NCBI GenBank assembly: GCA_022820485.1
Contig: JAJEFJ010000032.1
Coordinates: 1 to 63,934 of the forward strand
From: Candidatus Latescibacterota bacterium
Lineage (GTDB): Bacteria > Latescibacterota > UBA2968 > UBA8231
Direction: 5' to 3'
Length of the DNA: 63,934 nt
Part shown: positions 9,277 to 17,681 of the stretch, piece by piece
Layout: each line of letters opens with the position of its first letter
Numbering within the stretch: the stretch's first letter is position 1
Translations under genes and position numbers: made by a program
Notes under the pieces: model-generated
What the model saw: the letters and a program-made list of their open reading frames with translations, nothing else
Databases searched by the model: none
Told to the model about the DNA's origin: nothing

Positions 9277-11082
9277 TCAGTAGATCACCGCAATGAGTGC
9301 AACCATGTCTCCTGCGCCCCTATCGGCGTCAACTGATATGCGGCTGAGGTACAGTCCCGGAACTACCAATTGCCCACTGTCATCCAGACCGTTCCAATCC
9401 AAGGCATAAATTCCGCTCACTTCTGTACCCGAGTACAACTCGCGGACCAGCCGGCCCGAAAGATCGTAGATCGATACGGTGACCGGAACCTCCTTGGTCA
9501 ACTTGAGAATCTGGTAGTGGATGGAGGCCAGATCGTTCACGCCGTCGCCGTTGGGAGTGAACGGATTGGGGACAATGCGCCCGCCTGCGACAATGGTCTC
9601 TCCGAGCGATACGGCCACTGCCAAGTCGTTGTTGGGCAAATCCGGGGACGTATCCCCGGCGGTAATGGGTTGCGGCAATTCTGCTGTCTGGGTATCGAAG
9701 ACCTTGCCGGTAAAACGCGTCCCGTACACCAGAACCGCCCCCTCAAAATTCAATTCTACCGGAGTGGTATCCACGACCCGATGATTGGGGAAGCGGATCA
9801 CCATGCGGTCGTCTGCGATTTCTTGGGTGAAATCCGCCACCGATGCGCCACCGATTTTCAGGTCCTCAATTGTGACCCGAGAAGGAGTAGCAATCTCCAA
9901 GGCGTCGAATCCCGTATCACCTTCCTCGACTTTGGCTCGCACCACATAGGTAAATAGGGTGGGTTCTCCGGCGTTGACTTCTAACGGGCCGACCTCGCCC
10001 CAGACGAAACGCGCCACTGGAGGGGTGGAAAACTCGAATGCCAGCGAGTCGAGCCGCGCTCCTTGGGTAAAAAAATCACTGGCAAAATCACACTTGAATT
10101 GGAAGTAGCGCCGAGGTTCGGCGAAGACCACCTGTTCTCCAGATGCACGGGTGTACACCGGAGACCAGGGACTCCAGTTCTCTGCGTCTGGAGCTTTTTC
10201 CCGCTCGGCTTCTTTCAGGCTGTTGTAATCATCTTCGGAAACCTCGATCCGTTCGGTTTCAAGTCCTTTTTCTTTTAGTTGGTAGTATTTAAGGGGATCG
10301 GGCGTGGCTCCGGTGCGGGTAAAGATCTGCACCGAGGCTCGAGGTTGCTCTTCTGCGGCCCACTTCAACAGGCCAAAATTGGCCAGTTCGCCCAAGTCAA
10401 TCACCTGTGAAGTGTAGTTTGCCTGGGGCACAAAGCCGCGGCTGTACACCTCCAACTCGGCAATTTCCCAGGGCAATGGCGTGGTGAACACAATTCGGAC
10501 ATGGCGCACGTACTGGGACGGGATTCTCACCTGCACGGTACTGTCGGTGTTTTTCTCGACCTTTTCCACTAGTGCCCACTGCAGTACCCCGCCAACCTGC
10601 ATTTCCGCGCTACCATCGTTGATGTACACCTCGTACCCCTTCAGGAACTTGTCGCTGAAGGTCGGGCTGGGATAGAAGCGAATTCTCTCGACTCCGCCGA
10701 AAATCGAGCCCAGATCCAGATCCATCCTGCCTCCCACTTGCCGGGCCTTGCTCCCGTCAAAAACCGTGTTTACATCCCCGTCTATCATGTTGTTGAGGTT
10801 GCCGGCTTGGCGCACAGATGGTTGGGGAGTGGACATGCCTCCCCCCCTCCCTTGGGCACCAAGGCTCAGATTTTCCGTGGCTTCGGTGCGGCGGGGCTGA
10901 ATCCACCCCGGATCCGTAGTGGTATCAATGCTCTCCATGGTACCCATAGCTTCCCAGGGGGTTTGCTCGTTGCCGATGACCAAAACTTCCACGCCATAGG
11001 TGCTTTTGGCAGAGATCAGTGCCAGCAAAACCCAAGTGGATACCAGCAGGACTTTTCGCCCAATCGGCTCCATGCTTCGCAT
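9277..11082 (-). CDS. Secreted discoidin-like protein with TPNGDG C-terminal domain, paralogue 3
   Basis: About 601 residues. Starts at 11124 (TTG, no good ribosome site), 11082 (ATG) and 11073 (ATG, GGGA about 8 nt upstream) are all possible; the signal peptide (hydrophobic VLLVSTWVLLALISA, then TYG) fits either ATG. The layout matches the protein at 2383-4233: a galactose-binding-like domain (NMIDGDVNTVFDG, LDLGSIFGGVERIRFYP, ELEVYSRG), a middle beta-rich region and a C-terminal Ig-like module with FTPNGDGVND and VPGLYLSRI. A short GGGCGGA/TCCGCCC hairpin sits just before the ATG at 11082. Duplication within one operon suggests subunits of one assembly or substrate variants (inference). Confidence 0.75.
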   Translation of the reverse strand: MRSMEPIGRKVLLVSTWVLLALISAKSTYGVEVLVIGNEQTPWEAMGTMESIDTTTDPGWIQPRRTEATENLSLGAQGRGGGMSTPQPSVRQAGNLNNMIDGDVNTVFDGSKARQVGGRMDLDLGSIFGGVERIRFYPSPTFSDKFLKGYEVYINDGSAEMQVGGVLQWALVEKVEKNTDSTVQVRIPSQYVRHVRIVFTTPLPWEIAELEVYSRGFVPQANYTSQVIDLGELANFGLLKWAAEEQPRASVQIFTRTGATPDPLKYYQLKEKGLETERIEVSEDDYNSLKEAEREKAPDAENWSPWSPVYTRASGEQVVFAEPRRYFQFKCDFASDFFTQGARLDSLAFEFSTPPVARFVWGEVGPLEVNAGEPTLFTYVVRAKVEEGDTGFDALEIATPSRVTIEDLKIGGASVADFTQEIADDRMVIRFPNHRVVDTTPVELNFEGAVLVYGTRFTGKVFDTQTAELPQPITAGDTSPDLPNNDLAVAVSLGETIVAGGRIVPNPFTPNGDGVNDLASIHYQILKLTKEVPVTVSIYDLSGRLVRELYSGTEVSGIYALDWNGLDDSGQLVVPGLYLSRISVDADRGAGDMVALIAVIY

Positions 11083-11113
11083 TCCCGCTGGGCGGAGAAT
11101 CCGCCCGCTTAGC

Positions 11114-11485
11114 TTATTCTTCAACCTCTACGGTGAAGAAGCCGCCGTGCCAGGGATTGGTGAGGATGAGAAGTGACTGCCCCTTTGAAACGGAGCCAGC
11201 CCAGTTGGCGTCTTCTCTATCTGTTCGAACGATGCCGACGTCAAAGCTTACGGAGCCATCTGTCGGATTGCATTCAATGGTCCGTTCGCGCCCAGCGTCC
11301 AAGACGAAATCCTGAAAGCACGCGCCAATGGTAATCTGGAGATCAAAGTTCGACTTGTTGTCGAATCTGACTAGTTCAGTCCTGCCGGTGGATCCCGAAG
11401 GCCCAGTAGAAAGATCGACTTCTTCGCAGGCGACTAAAGCGCAGATGCTCGTCAACGCCGCGATGGCAAGTGCGTAGATCTTCAC
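11114..11485 (-). CDS. Small predicted lipoprotein of unknown function
   Basis: 123 residues from the GTG at 11485. This start was chosen because GGGAG lies 7 nt upstream and the product then begins with a compact lipoprotein signal peptide ending LVAC (Cys20). The longer ORF to 11539 would run through a perfect stem-loop. After a Ser/Gly/Thr-rich linker the mature part is a small beta-rich domain with two cysteines (ACFQDF and IECNPTDG) that might form a disulfide. No family is recognised. It precedes the secreted paralogue 3 gene in the same direction and is probably cotranscribed with it. Confidence 0.6.
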   Translation of the reverse strand: MKIYALAIAALTSICALVACEEVDLSTGPSGSTGRTELVRFDNKSNFDLQITIGACFQDFVLDAGRERTIECNPTDGSVSFDVGIVRTDREDANWAGSVSKGQSLLILTNPWHGGFFTVEVEE

Positions 11486-11506
11486 GGCTGTTCTCCCATT
11501 GTATAG

Positions 11507-11540
11507 ATTGAAGGGATGAGAAAAATCCCATCCCTTCAAT
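11507..11540 (-). promoter_or_regulatory. Perfect 12-bp stem-loop in the leader of the small lipoprotein gene
   Basis: ATTGAAGGGATG (11507-11518) and its exact reverse complement (11529-11540) enclose a 10-nt loop. In the minus-strand transcript it sits about 22 nt before the GTG start of the lipoprotein gene and 35 nt after the CBM9-like gene. No T-run follows it on the minus strand, so an intergenic mRNA processing or stabilising hairpin is more likely than a simple terminator. Confidence 0.6.
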
Positions 11541-11574
11541 CCATCTGAAGACCAGTCTAAAAAGCGCTAGGTCT

Positions 11575-12504
11575 TTAGCGGAAAGAGGCTTTGATCCTCC
11601 CCCAAGTTTCTCCCTCTACGCCCGTGGTGGCTTCGATGGGGACCTTCACCATCACCCAGTCAGGTGCTGCGGACCCGTCCCGGGTCGCGTGGGTTTCGTC
11701 GTTCAGGCCCCACTGGGAATCCCAATCATCGCCGTTTTCGTCGTGATCCTGATAGTGGATGTTCAGGTGGATGATCTGCTCTTCTTCGAATACGTGGGGA
11801 ATACTGGAGTCGGGGCCGTCGTAATCGAGATGATCGAACAGGGACCAAGCTATCTCGTAGAACAAGGTGACGTTGGTATCCCCTTCGTTAACCGGCACGG
11901 CCTCGGGCGGACCTACGCCGAGATGGCCCCACGGCGGATGGCCAAACCACATAGCGTCCCACTCGCGAGTCTCAATCTTCTCAAAGAAGTTCTCACCGAA
12001 ATTGAAAACCCACATAGTCGCCGGTCCTTGCGCGGGCGGATGGACTACCCACTGTTGCCCTTGGGTACCCATCACGTTCTGATCCAAATCTCCGGCGTGG
12101 AAGAAACCGCCACTGTGGTCGGGATCGGTGCTGATGGTCCAGCCATCTTCTGTGTATATATCCACTTGGTTTTCTGAATCGCGGTGGATAAAATTGTCGA
12201 AGGCTTCGAGACCGAGGTAGAGCTTCTGGGTGGTCTCGTTCCAAGCGATCATCATACTCACATCGACGTCCGCGATGTCCCGTGGGTCATTGCCAGCACG
12301 CGACAGCAGCATGTCGTGGGTAATGACCAGATCCGAGGGGAACCAGTTTGTCCAGTCGGCGGAATTTCCGTCTATCTCCGGGATCAATTCATCCGGAATA
12401 TGGGGCGCGAAGAACTCTACGCCCTCGGGCTTGTGGCCCCAGGAACTGCTCGATAGCATGGCTATCAGGGCCAGCGCCATGAAAGGCATTGCTAATTTTT
12501 TCAT
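11575..12504 (-). CDS. Secreted protein with CBM9-like (DOMON-type) beta-sandwich
   Basis: 309 residues with a classical signal peptide (MKKLAMPFMALALIAMLSSS, cleavage after SWG). The body opens with IDGNSADWTNW and continues with LYLGLEAFDNFIHRD, an arrangement typical of family-9 carbohydrate-binding or related sugar-binding beta-sandwiches in secreted bacterial proteins. The N-terminus after the signal (GHKPEGVEFF) carries a His. No catalytic motif is seen. The ATG has GAGGAG 8 nt upstream. It is preceded by a leader holding a terminator-like hairpin and an extreme Shine-Dalgarno/mini-ORF. Ligand unknown; sugar binding is inferred from fold resemblance only. Confidence 0.65.
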   Translation of the reverse strand: MKKLAMPFMALALIAMLSSSSWGHKPEGVEFFAPHIPDELIPEIDGNSADWTNWFPSDLVITHDMLLSRAGNDPRDIADVDVSMMIAWNETTQKLYLGLEAFDNFIHRDSENQVDIYTEDGWTISTDPDHSGGFFHAGDLDQNVMGTQGQQWVVHPPAQGPATMWVFNFGENFFEKIETREWDAMWFGHPPWGHLGVGPPEAVPVNEGDTNVTLFYEIAWSLFDHLDYDGPDSSIPHVFEEEQIIHLNIHYQDHDENGDDWDSQWGLNDETHATRDGSAAPDWVMVKVPIEATTGVEGETWGRIKASFR

Positions 12505-12555
12505 TGAATTGACTCCTCAATTCGGAATGACGATATGGAAACAAAATTGCAAAAC

Positions 12556-12580
12556 CAGCAGGATCTATCCATTCCTGCTG
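12556..12580 (-). terminator. Rho-independent terminator or attenuator before the CBM9-like gene
   Basis: On the minus strand CAGCAGGA, a 9-nt loop and TCCTGCTG form a perfect 8-bp stem followed by GTTTTGCAATTTTGTTT. It lies about 130 nt after the lipoprotein stop and about 50 nt before the CBM9-like start, so it may end the upstream message or act as an attenuator for the downstream gene. Confidence 0.6.
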
Positions 12581-12628
12581 TAGAATCGAAAACAAGCAAT
12601 CTTCCCGTCCACACTTGCCCGGGAAAAC

Positions 12629-12654
12629 TCACCTCATTTAATCACCTCCTTTCT
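12629..12654 (-). promoter_or_regulatory. Full-length Shine-Dalgarno followed by a two-codon ORF (Met-Arg-stop)
   Basis: The minus strand reads AGAAAGGAGGTGAT at 12654-12641, which is the complement of the usual 14-nt 3' tail of bacterial 16S rRNA, then TTA and ATG AGG TGA (12637-12629). It is the strongest ribosome site in the window, yet it serves only a minimal ORF. It lies between the lipoprotein stop and the terminator-like hairpin at 12556-12580. A leader-peptide or ribosome-parking role is possible but unproven. Confidence 0.5.
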
Positions 12655-12708
12655 CGCAAAAAACGCCTGCCTACTACCTAACGCGTCGGTCTTCTCGTTA
12701 CAAGCCGA

Positions 12709-13536
12709 TTATCCCGAAGACATCTTCGTCGTCCCATCGGGATAAATCCGGCCGATTTCCCGAAAAAAAAGATACTCGAGGTCGAGCACCTCTATCGGAT
12801 CGCCGCGAAAGTCGAATCTGATCGCCACATCCTCGAGCTTGAGGCGCAGTTCCTGCACATCTGGGTGTAGGGCGGGAAAGACCAGAAACCCCTGGACTTC
12901 TTGACCGCTGAATACGGGTTCGGATGCATATCTAGAAGAGGCGAATAGGTCTTTGCGCTCTTCGTAGCGGTCGTACAGATTCCCGGAATAAGCAGTGGCA
13001 TACGGGCGATAGTACTCGTCGAATTCGAGCGGATCTAGCGCTGGGTATTCGCGGCCGTTCGAAGCGATGAGCGAGATCTTCAAAGGGTCGATTTGCACTT
13101 TGGGATAGCTGTAATTTTTAACTTTTAAAAGGAAGATCGTGAAGCGCTGCGGCGTCGAGCCGGTTTCGGGATCTTTCCAGTCGCCGTAGGTGTAGGGATT
13201 TATAGACTCCATGCCGCCCTTGGAGTAAGCAGGATATAACCGGTTTAGTTCTGCGTCCGTCTGGGGACGCACTCCGACTTCAAATCGCTCCTGAACGAAC
13301 AGCACCGTCCCGTCATCGCTGACCTGCATGCCGGTGTGTTGCTGGGCGTCGGGGAGAGGTTGCAAGGGCCCGGCGTAGTACCTATACCCGCACGCGGCGC
13401 AAAGACCGGCCAGTAAAAGGCCTGCGACCAGAGTGGATAACCGCCGCGATTTCCCTTTCATCACAAGCCGAAAAGAGGCCCTCATGTTCAATAGTTCGGA
13501 CACTTTTTGCGATTTTGTCCTGTCAGAAATCGCCAC
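12709..13536 (-). CDS. Predicted lipoprotein of unknown function
   Basis: Up to 275 residues. The GTG at 13536 has an AGGA ribosome site and lies downstream of a good promoter; the internal ATG at 13461 would give a more typical lipoprotein signal (MKGKSRRLSTLVAGLLLAG, then CAAC). The lipobox cysteine is followed by GYRYY. The mature domain (about 220 residues) is beta-rich, with aromatic-rich segments (YAGPLQPLPD, NPYTYGDWKD, DEYYRPYATAYSGNLYDRYE). No family is recognised. It is probably anchored in the outer membrane facing the periplasm or outside. Confidence 0.65.
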   Translation of the reverse strand: MAISDRTKSQKVSELLNMRASFRLVMKGKSRRLSTLVAGLLLAGLCAACGYRYYAGPLQPLPDAQQHTGMQVSDDGTVLFVQERFEVGVRPQTDAELNRLYPAYSKGGMESINPYTYGDWKDPETGSTPQRFTIFLLKVKNYSYPKVQIDPLKISLIASNGREYPALDPLEFDEYYRPYATAYSGNLYDRYEERKDLFASSRYASEPVFSGQEVQGFLVFPALHPDVQELRLKLEDVAIRFDFRGDPIEVLDLEYLFFREIGRIYPDGTTKMSSG

Positions 13537-13600
13537 TTTCCTAACTTACTGAAGATCAACAAGTTATATATTTTTTGGTTTTGTAACTCTCGCAAGTTGC

Positions 13601-13629
13601 GATATAACAAATAAGATCAGAGATGTCAA
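13601..13629 (-). promoter_or_regulatory. Sigma-70-type promoter for the 12709-13536 lipoprotein gene
   Basis: On the minus strand TTGACA (13629-13624), a 17-bp spacer and TATATC (13606-13601). The expected start of transcription is near 13594, about 58 nt before the first possible start codon. Confidence 0.65.
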
Positions 13630-13682
13630 GTTTTTCTGCCGCTTCTGGTGCCGGACGCTTATGGCTCCATCCGCGACTTCAC

Positions 13683-15668
13683 TCACAACCACATCAGTTG
13701 ATTGTCCGTCATGCCGGTAAAGTGATCTACGATCAGCCACACTCCTGCAACGGTAAAGTGCCCTAGGATCAAGCCTAGAAAAAACGGCCGGCTAGCTTGG
13801 TACAACCGCGCCCCTCCGTAGCGCAGGACCAAGAGTTTTACGAGCCATGCCAGAAATACATTGAACCAGACGAACTGCGCCATCCATGTGGTACTGATCA
13901 AGAACCCGAGTGGATGAAACGGCCACCAGAGTAATTTTTGTCGGATGACGATCAATATATTCATGATCCCTCCTCCTATGCCCGTCCACAACCAGCCGCT
14001 TAGATTGGCCTCGACAGGCGTGGTTAAATACGGAACCACAAAATCAAAGGGAGTCGAGGCTCCACCAACGAAAAACCACTGGTCCAGATTGATGCCCCCA
14101 TACTTATAGCACATGGCGAGTATGATATAGGTCGAACCCACCAGACTGACCACTACGGCCAGCATCATGGCCCAGAACAGAGGTCTTTTCCGCTGTCCCG
14201 CGCCAACTTCGTCGCTCAGCTTCATCCCGTTGGCGGCAGAGGCCATCACAAAAGTCCTGAAGTTGACTGCCCAGGAAAAGCTGAGCCCCAAGAAGACCAG
14301 ACCGGCCGGACCGATGGCCGATGAACCGACTCCAGAGATCAGAAATGAGACGGGTGTTAGGGGGGCCCGCACCGCGGCCAAGCCGGCCTCGGCAACCACT
14401 CGGGTCAGCGCGATAAAGAGGACGAAAACGGCAAAGAGGAATATAGGTATCAGCCAAGCGGCTAGGCCGCCTTTGTACAGCCAGACCCCCATGAATCCCA
14501 AGCCGGCGATCAAGCCGAACACCGCGGTGCGGTACGACAGCAACTCTTGGGAATCATCGACGGTCGAATTCCGCCCAAACGCCTTGTTAAATACATCCTT
14601 CAGATGCCTTCGAGCGCCCCACAGGCTCGCCAGCACCAAGACGATGAAGGCTCCCATGCCTTGATGCGCAATAATGGGCGAAGCCGTAGCGAATATATCT
14701 AGCTTTTCCGTACTGGCGATCCCCAAGATGTTAAATATCCCCTGCTCCAGCGTGCCTAGCAGGTAGAACAACCAGATCCCGAAGGCGATATCCAGACTAA
14801 TGAGATACGAAAACCCAACCATGGAAAAGCTCAGGTGGATGGGTATTGACATGGTCTCGCGGAAGGCGCTGAAAGTGGTGGCTAGTTCAATTGTGGGGAG
14901 GGTTTCATAATAGTTGTGGAAACCATTTACGCTGGTGATGAAGAAGGGAATGGCAAACCCCACCCACATTACCGCGTTCTTAAAAAAGGGATTTACCAGA
15001 GAGCCTTTTGGACCCTCTTTGATCATGTCCAAGGGAACCTGGATCAAAGGATAGATCAGTCGCTCATTGTTGGCCCATTGCCGATGCAGAATGACCGATA
15101 TGCAGACCATCACAAAGCAGAGGACTAAGAAAAACAAGCTCCAGTGAAAAAGAGGTTCGAGCCAAACCCCCCAAGGGATTCCCATGCCTTCGGGAAGCCC
15201 CTCAAAAAAATACTTGATCATCTCTGGGTCGCGGGGCGTCAGCCAGTCTCTGATATGCGGATGGGCCAGCGTGGCCCAATCGTTCTCGGGTGTAGCGTAG
15301 TAGTAAGGACCCGTGATTTTGGGAAGCCAGGCTTCGGTAAAGCCCTTGGTAGGGACTGTAGCGGCGATGATCATCATGATGTAGATGAGCACTAGTTCGG
15401 CCGGCTGTAGCGCCCAGCGCACCCGCAGCAGGCGCAGCGCCACATTTACGCCTCCCACTAGCACAAAAAAAATAAAAAAGGCGATAGGAGTGCTGATATT
15501 CAGCGCCATGTACGATCCGCGGATGATCATATTGCCGTACGGAGCTGCCACACCAATAAAGAACGCCAGCGCGGTTCCGATAATGAATGCTCTGATCGTA
15601 AAACCGGAGGAGGATTCGCGAGTAGCGGATTTGGGAGCTAAGTAATGTTCGGGAATAGATATGGGCAT
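13683..15668 (-). CDS. DUF6785/DUF6784-type polytopic membrane protein (OPT-like)
   Basis: 661 residues with about 14 strongly hydrophobic segments, starting near residues 25-45 and ending near 630-655. The sequence resembles the DUF6785 (N-terminal) plus DUF6784 (C-terminal) membrane proteins common in Planctomycetes, Latescibacterota and Poribacteria, which look like oligopeptide-transporter relatives. Marks include the conserved-looking loop VPTKGFTEAWLPKITGPYYY near 105-125 and the C-terminal FHPLGFLISTTW. It is probably an inner-membrane transporter of unknown substrate. No clear ribosome site precedes the ATG. It follows the CRTAC1-like gene by 105 bp. Confidence 0.7.
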   Translation of the reverse strand: MPISIPEHYLAPKSATRESSSGFTIRAFIIGTALAFFIGVAAPYGNMIIRGSYMALNISTPIAFFIFFVLVGGVNVALRLLRVRWALQPAELVLIYIMMIIAATVPTKGFTEAWLPKITGPYYYATPENDWATLAHPHIRDWLTPRDPEMIKYFFEGLPEGMGIPWGVWLEPLFHWSLFFLVLCFVMVCISVILHRQWANNERLIYPLIQVPLDMIKEGPKGSLVNPFFKNAVMWVGFAIPFFITSVNGFHNYYETLPTIELATTFSAFRETMSIPIHLSFSMVGFSYLISLDIAFGIWLFYLLGTLEQGIFNILGIASTEKLDIFATASPIIAHQGMGAFIVLVLASLWGARRHLKDVFNKAFGRNSTVDDSQELLSYRTAVFGLIAGLGFMGVWLYKGGLAAWLIPIFLFAVFVLFIALTRVVAEAGLAAVRAPLTPVSFLISGVGSSAIGPAGLVFLGLSFSWAVNFRTFVMASAANGMKLSDEVGAGQRKRPLFWAMMLAVVVSLVGSTYIILAMCYKYGGINLDQWFFVGGASTPFDFVVPYLTTPVEANLSGWLWTGIGGGIMNILIVIRQKLLWWPFHPLGFLISTTWMAQFVWFNVFLAWLVKLLVLRYGGARLYQASRPFFLGLILGHFTVAGVWLIVDHFTGMTDNQLMWL

Positions 15669-15773
15669 AGGTCGTTTGGGCGCAATCAGCGAGGGGCACT
15701 TTGCAATACCAATAAACCCAACGCCGAGCTGTACGGCAACGTAAATTCAGTATCGCGTATTGAGGTGCGAACC

Positions 15774-17642
15774 CTATTGCGAATCGACCTTTTCCTTGAT
15801 GATTAGCACTTCGTTTACTGAGACCTGTTCTAATCGCTGTACCAGACCACTGGGCCATCTCACTTCTACTAGATCGACCTTTGTCCTAGCGCCCAGACCA
15901 AAGTGGAGCCGTGGATCGCTCGCCGTCAGGTAACTGGAACCGCTTCGCACCTGACGGATCTGTTCCAGCCCTTTCGCCACCACCCGCACCTTAGCACCTA
16001 TCCCGTCCCGGTTGCTGTGGGTTCCCACGGTCCGCACCATCAGCCAATTCTCCCGATTGCCGCCGTCATTGCGGACTAGTTTGGCCTCCCCGCCGCAATT
16101 GTTGACTAAGATATCCACATCCCCGTCCTCGTCGTAATCTCCGAAGGCGGCACCACGGCTGATTTGCTTGTGCAAAAACCACTCGCCCGAGATCGCAGAT
16201 GCCTCTGTATAACTCCCACCGTTGTCGTTGCGGAAGAGTTGGTGTTCCTGCATGTACTCGACCCCCGACTGGAACAGGGCAATCTTGTCCAGTACATGGC
16301 CGTTGGCTACGTATAGATCTAGGTCGCCGTCGTTGTCGTAGTCGAGGAAGTTCGTCCCAAAGCCGAGGAAGCGGTGGCTCGGATCGGCCAGCCCAGCCAC
16401 CGCGGTCACGTCCTTAAAGAAAACCCCTTCATTGCGGTAGAGGGTATTGGTCTCGTAGGAAAAATTGGTGACAAAGAGATCAAAATCACCGTCGTTGTCG
16501 TAATCCCCAAAATCCACTCCCATGCCGGCCTCTGACTCGCCGATCCCGTTGAGGGCCACACCTTTTGCTAAGGCCGCGTTGCCAAACTTGCCATTCCCTA
16601 AGTTCTGGTAGAGAAAGTTCGGCGTCCCATCGTTGGCGACGAACAAATCCTGATCCCCGTCGCTATCGTAGTCCAAGGCGATCACGCCCAATCCCTTGCC
16701 GGATGGATCATTGATCCCGGTCGCGACCGAGACATCGGCAAAGGTCCCATCCCCGTTGTTGTGATACAATATATCCGGCACTCCTCCGTACTCCAGCGGT
16801 GCGCAATACGAACGGGTAGCCTCGACGATGGCCCGGTGGCCTTGGGAATTCGTCCTCACATATCCGCCGCATACTTTGTTGGTCTCGACGGTGAAATCCA
16901 CGTAGTTCGTCACGTAGAAATCGAGTTCCCCGTCGTTGTCGTAGTCTAGGAAAGCGACACTTGTACTCCACTGGGATGCGCCCACGGCCGCTTGCTCCGT
17001 GGCATTGGCAAAGGTGCCGTCGCCATTGTTCTGGTACAGCACATTTGGCCCGTAGTTGGTCACGTAGAGATCCTGATCGCCGTCGTTGTCGTAGTCGGCG
17101 ACCGCGCATCCCATGCCATAGCCCGTATCGCCCGTCTTGGACTCTTGGCCGGTATCGGCAAAGGTGCCGTCGCCATTGTTTTGGTACAGCACATTGCGGG
17201 ACGGGACGGCGGTGGAGTCGGGCGGAGGTGAGAGAGCGACTGCGTAATGTGCCGCGTCTCTTGAACGCGCCTCCTCATCTTGGTTCGGCTTTCTCACCCA
17301 GTAGTGATCGCGCTCTTGGTACACGAGGTTGATGGGAACCGAGCGGATTCCTTGCAGAGCGAATCCATCGACCAAGTAAATATCCAAGTCGCCATCGTTG
17401 TCATAGTCGAAGAAGGCTCCGCCCGCTCCGGTCGTTTCTAGCAGAAAGTACTCCCCGGCAGTGCCACTGGTATGGGTAAAGGAGATCCCGGATTGGGCCG
17501 TGACATCCGCGAATTGCACTGCCTTAGAACCTAAATCGCAGGACAGCAGGCCCCAAGCCATAGAAAAAATGAAGGCTATTTTTTGCAACATCGGTTGCAA
17601 GCAAGCTAAAGGCGGACTGTGCCCTCGGATGAGGAAGACCAT
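15774..17642 (-). CDS. CRTAC1-family FG-GAP/ASPIC-UnbV lipoprotein
   Basis: 622 residues, or 605 from the ATG at 17591, which starts a lipoprotein-like signal MLQKIAFIFSMAWGLLSC. The mature part begins with FADVTAQSGISFTHTSG and carries at least eight FG-GAP/VCBS repeats with the calcium-binding core D-x-D-N-D-G-(D/E)-x-D, predicted to form a beta-propeller. The last 100 residues are an ASPIC/UnbV domain (GIGAKVRVVAKG, then VRWPSGLVQRLEQV). Proteins of this kind are exported and linked to adhesion or unknown surface functions. It is encoded upstream of the DUF6785 protein, a pairing that may be functional. Confidence 0.85.
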   Translation of the reverse strand: MVFLIRGHSPPLACLQPMLQKIAFIFSMAWGLLSCDLGSKAVQFADVTAQSGISFTHTSGTAGEYFLLETTGAGGAFFDYDNDGDLDIYLVDGFALQGIRSVPINLVYQERDHYWVRKPNQDEEARSRDAAHYAVALSPPPDSTAVPSRNVLYQNNGDGTFADTGQESKTGDTGYGMGCAVADYDNDGDQDLYVTNYGPNVLYQNNGDGTFANATEQAAVGASQWSTSVAFLDYDNDGELDFYVTNYVDFTVETNKVCGGYVRTNSQGHRAIVEATRSYCAPLEYGGVPDILYHNNGDGTFADVSVATGINDPSGKGLGVIALDYDSDGDQDLFVANDGTPNFLYQNLGNGKFGNAALAKGVALNGIGESEAGMGVDFGDYDNDGDFDLFVTNFSYETNTLYRNEGVFFKDVTAVAGLADPSHRFLGFGTNFLDYDNDGDLDLYVANGHVLDKIALFQSGVEYMQEHQLFRNDNGGSYTEASAISGEWFLHKQISRGAAFGDYDEDGDVDILVNNCGGEAKLVRNDGGNRENWLMVRTVGTHSNRDGIGAKVRVVAKGLEQIRQVRSGSSYLTASDPRLHFGLGARTKVDLVEVRWPSGLVQRLEQVSVNEVLIIKEKVDSQ

Positions 17643-17681
17643 GTCCTTAGTCAGCGCCGAGTGCTAATTGAGCCGCAGCTT

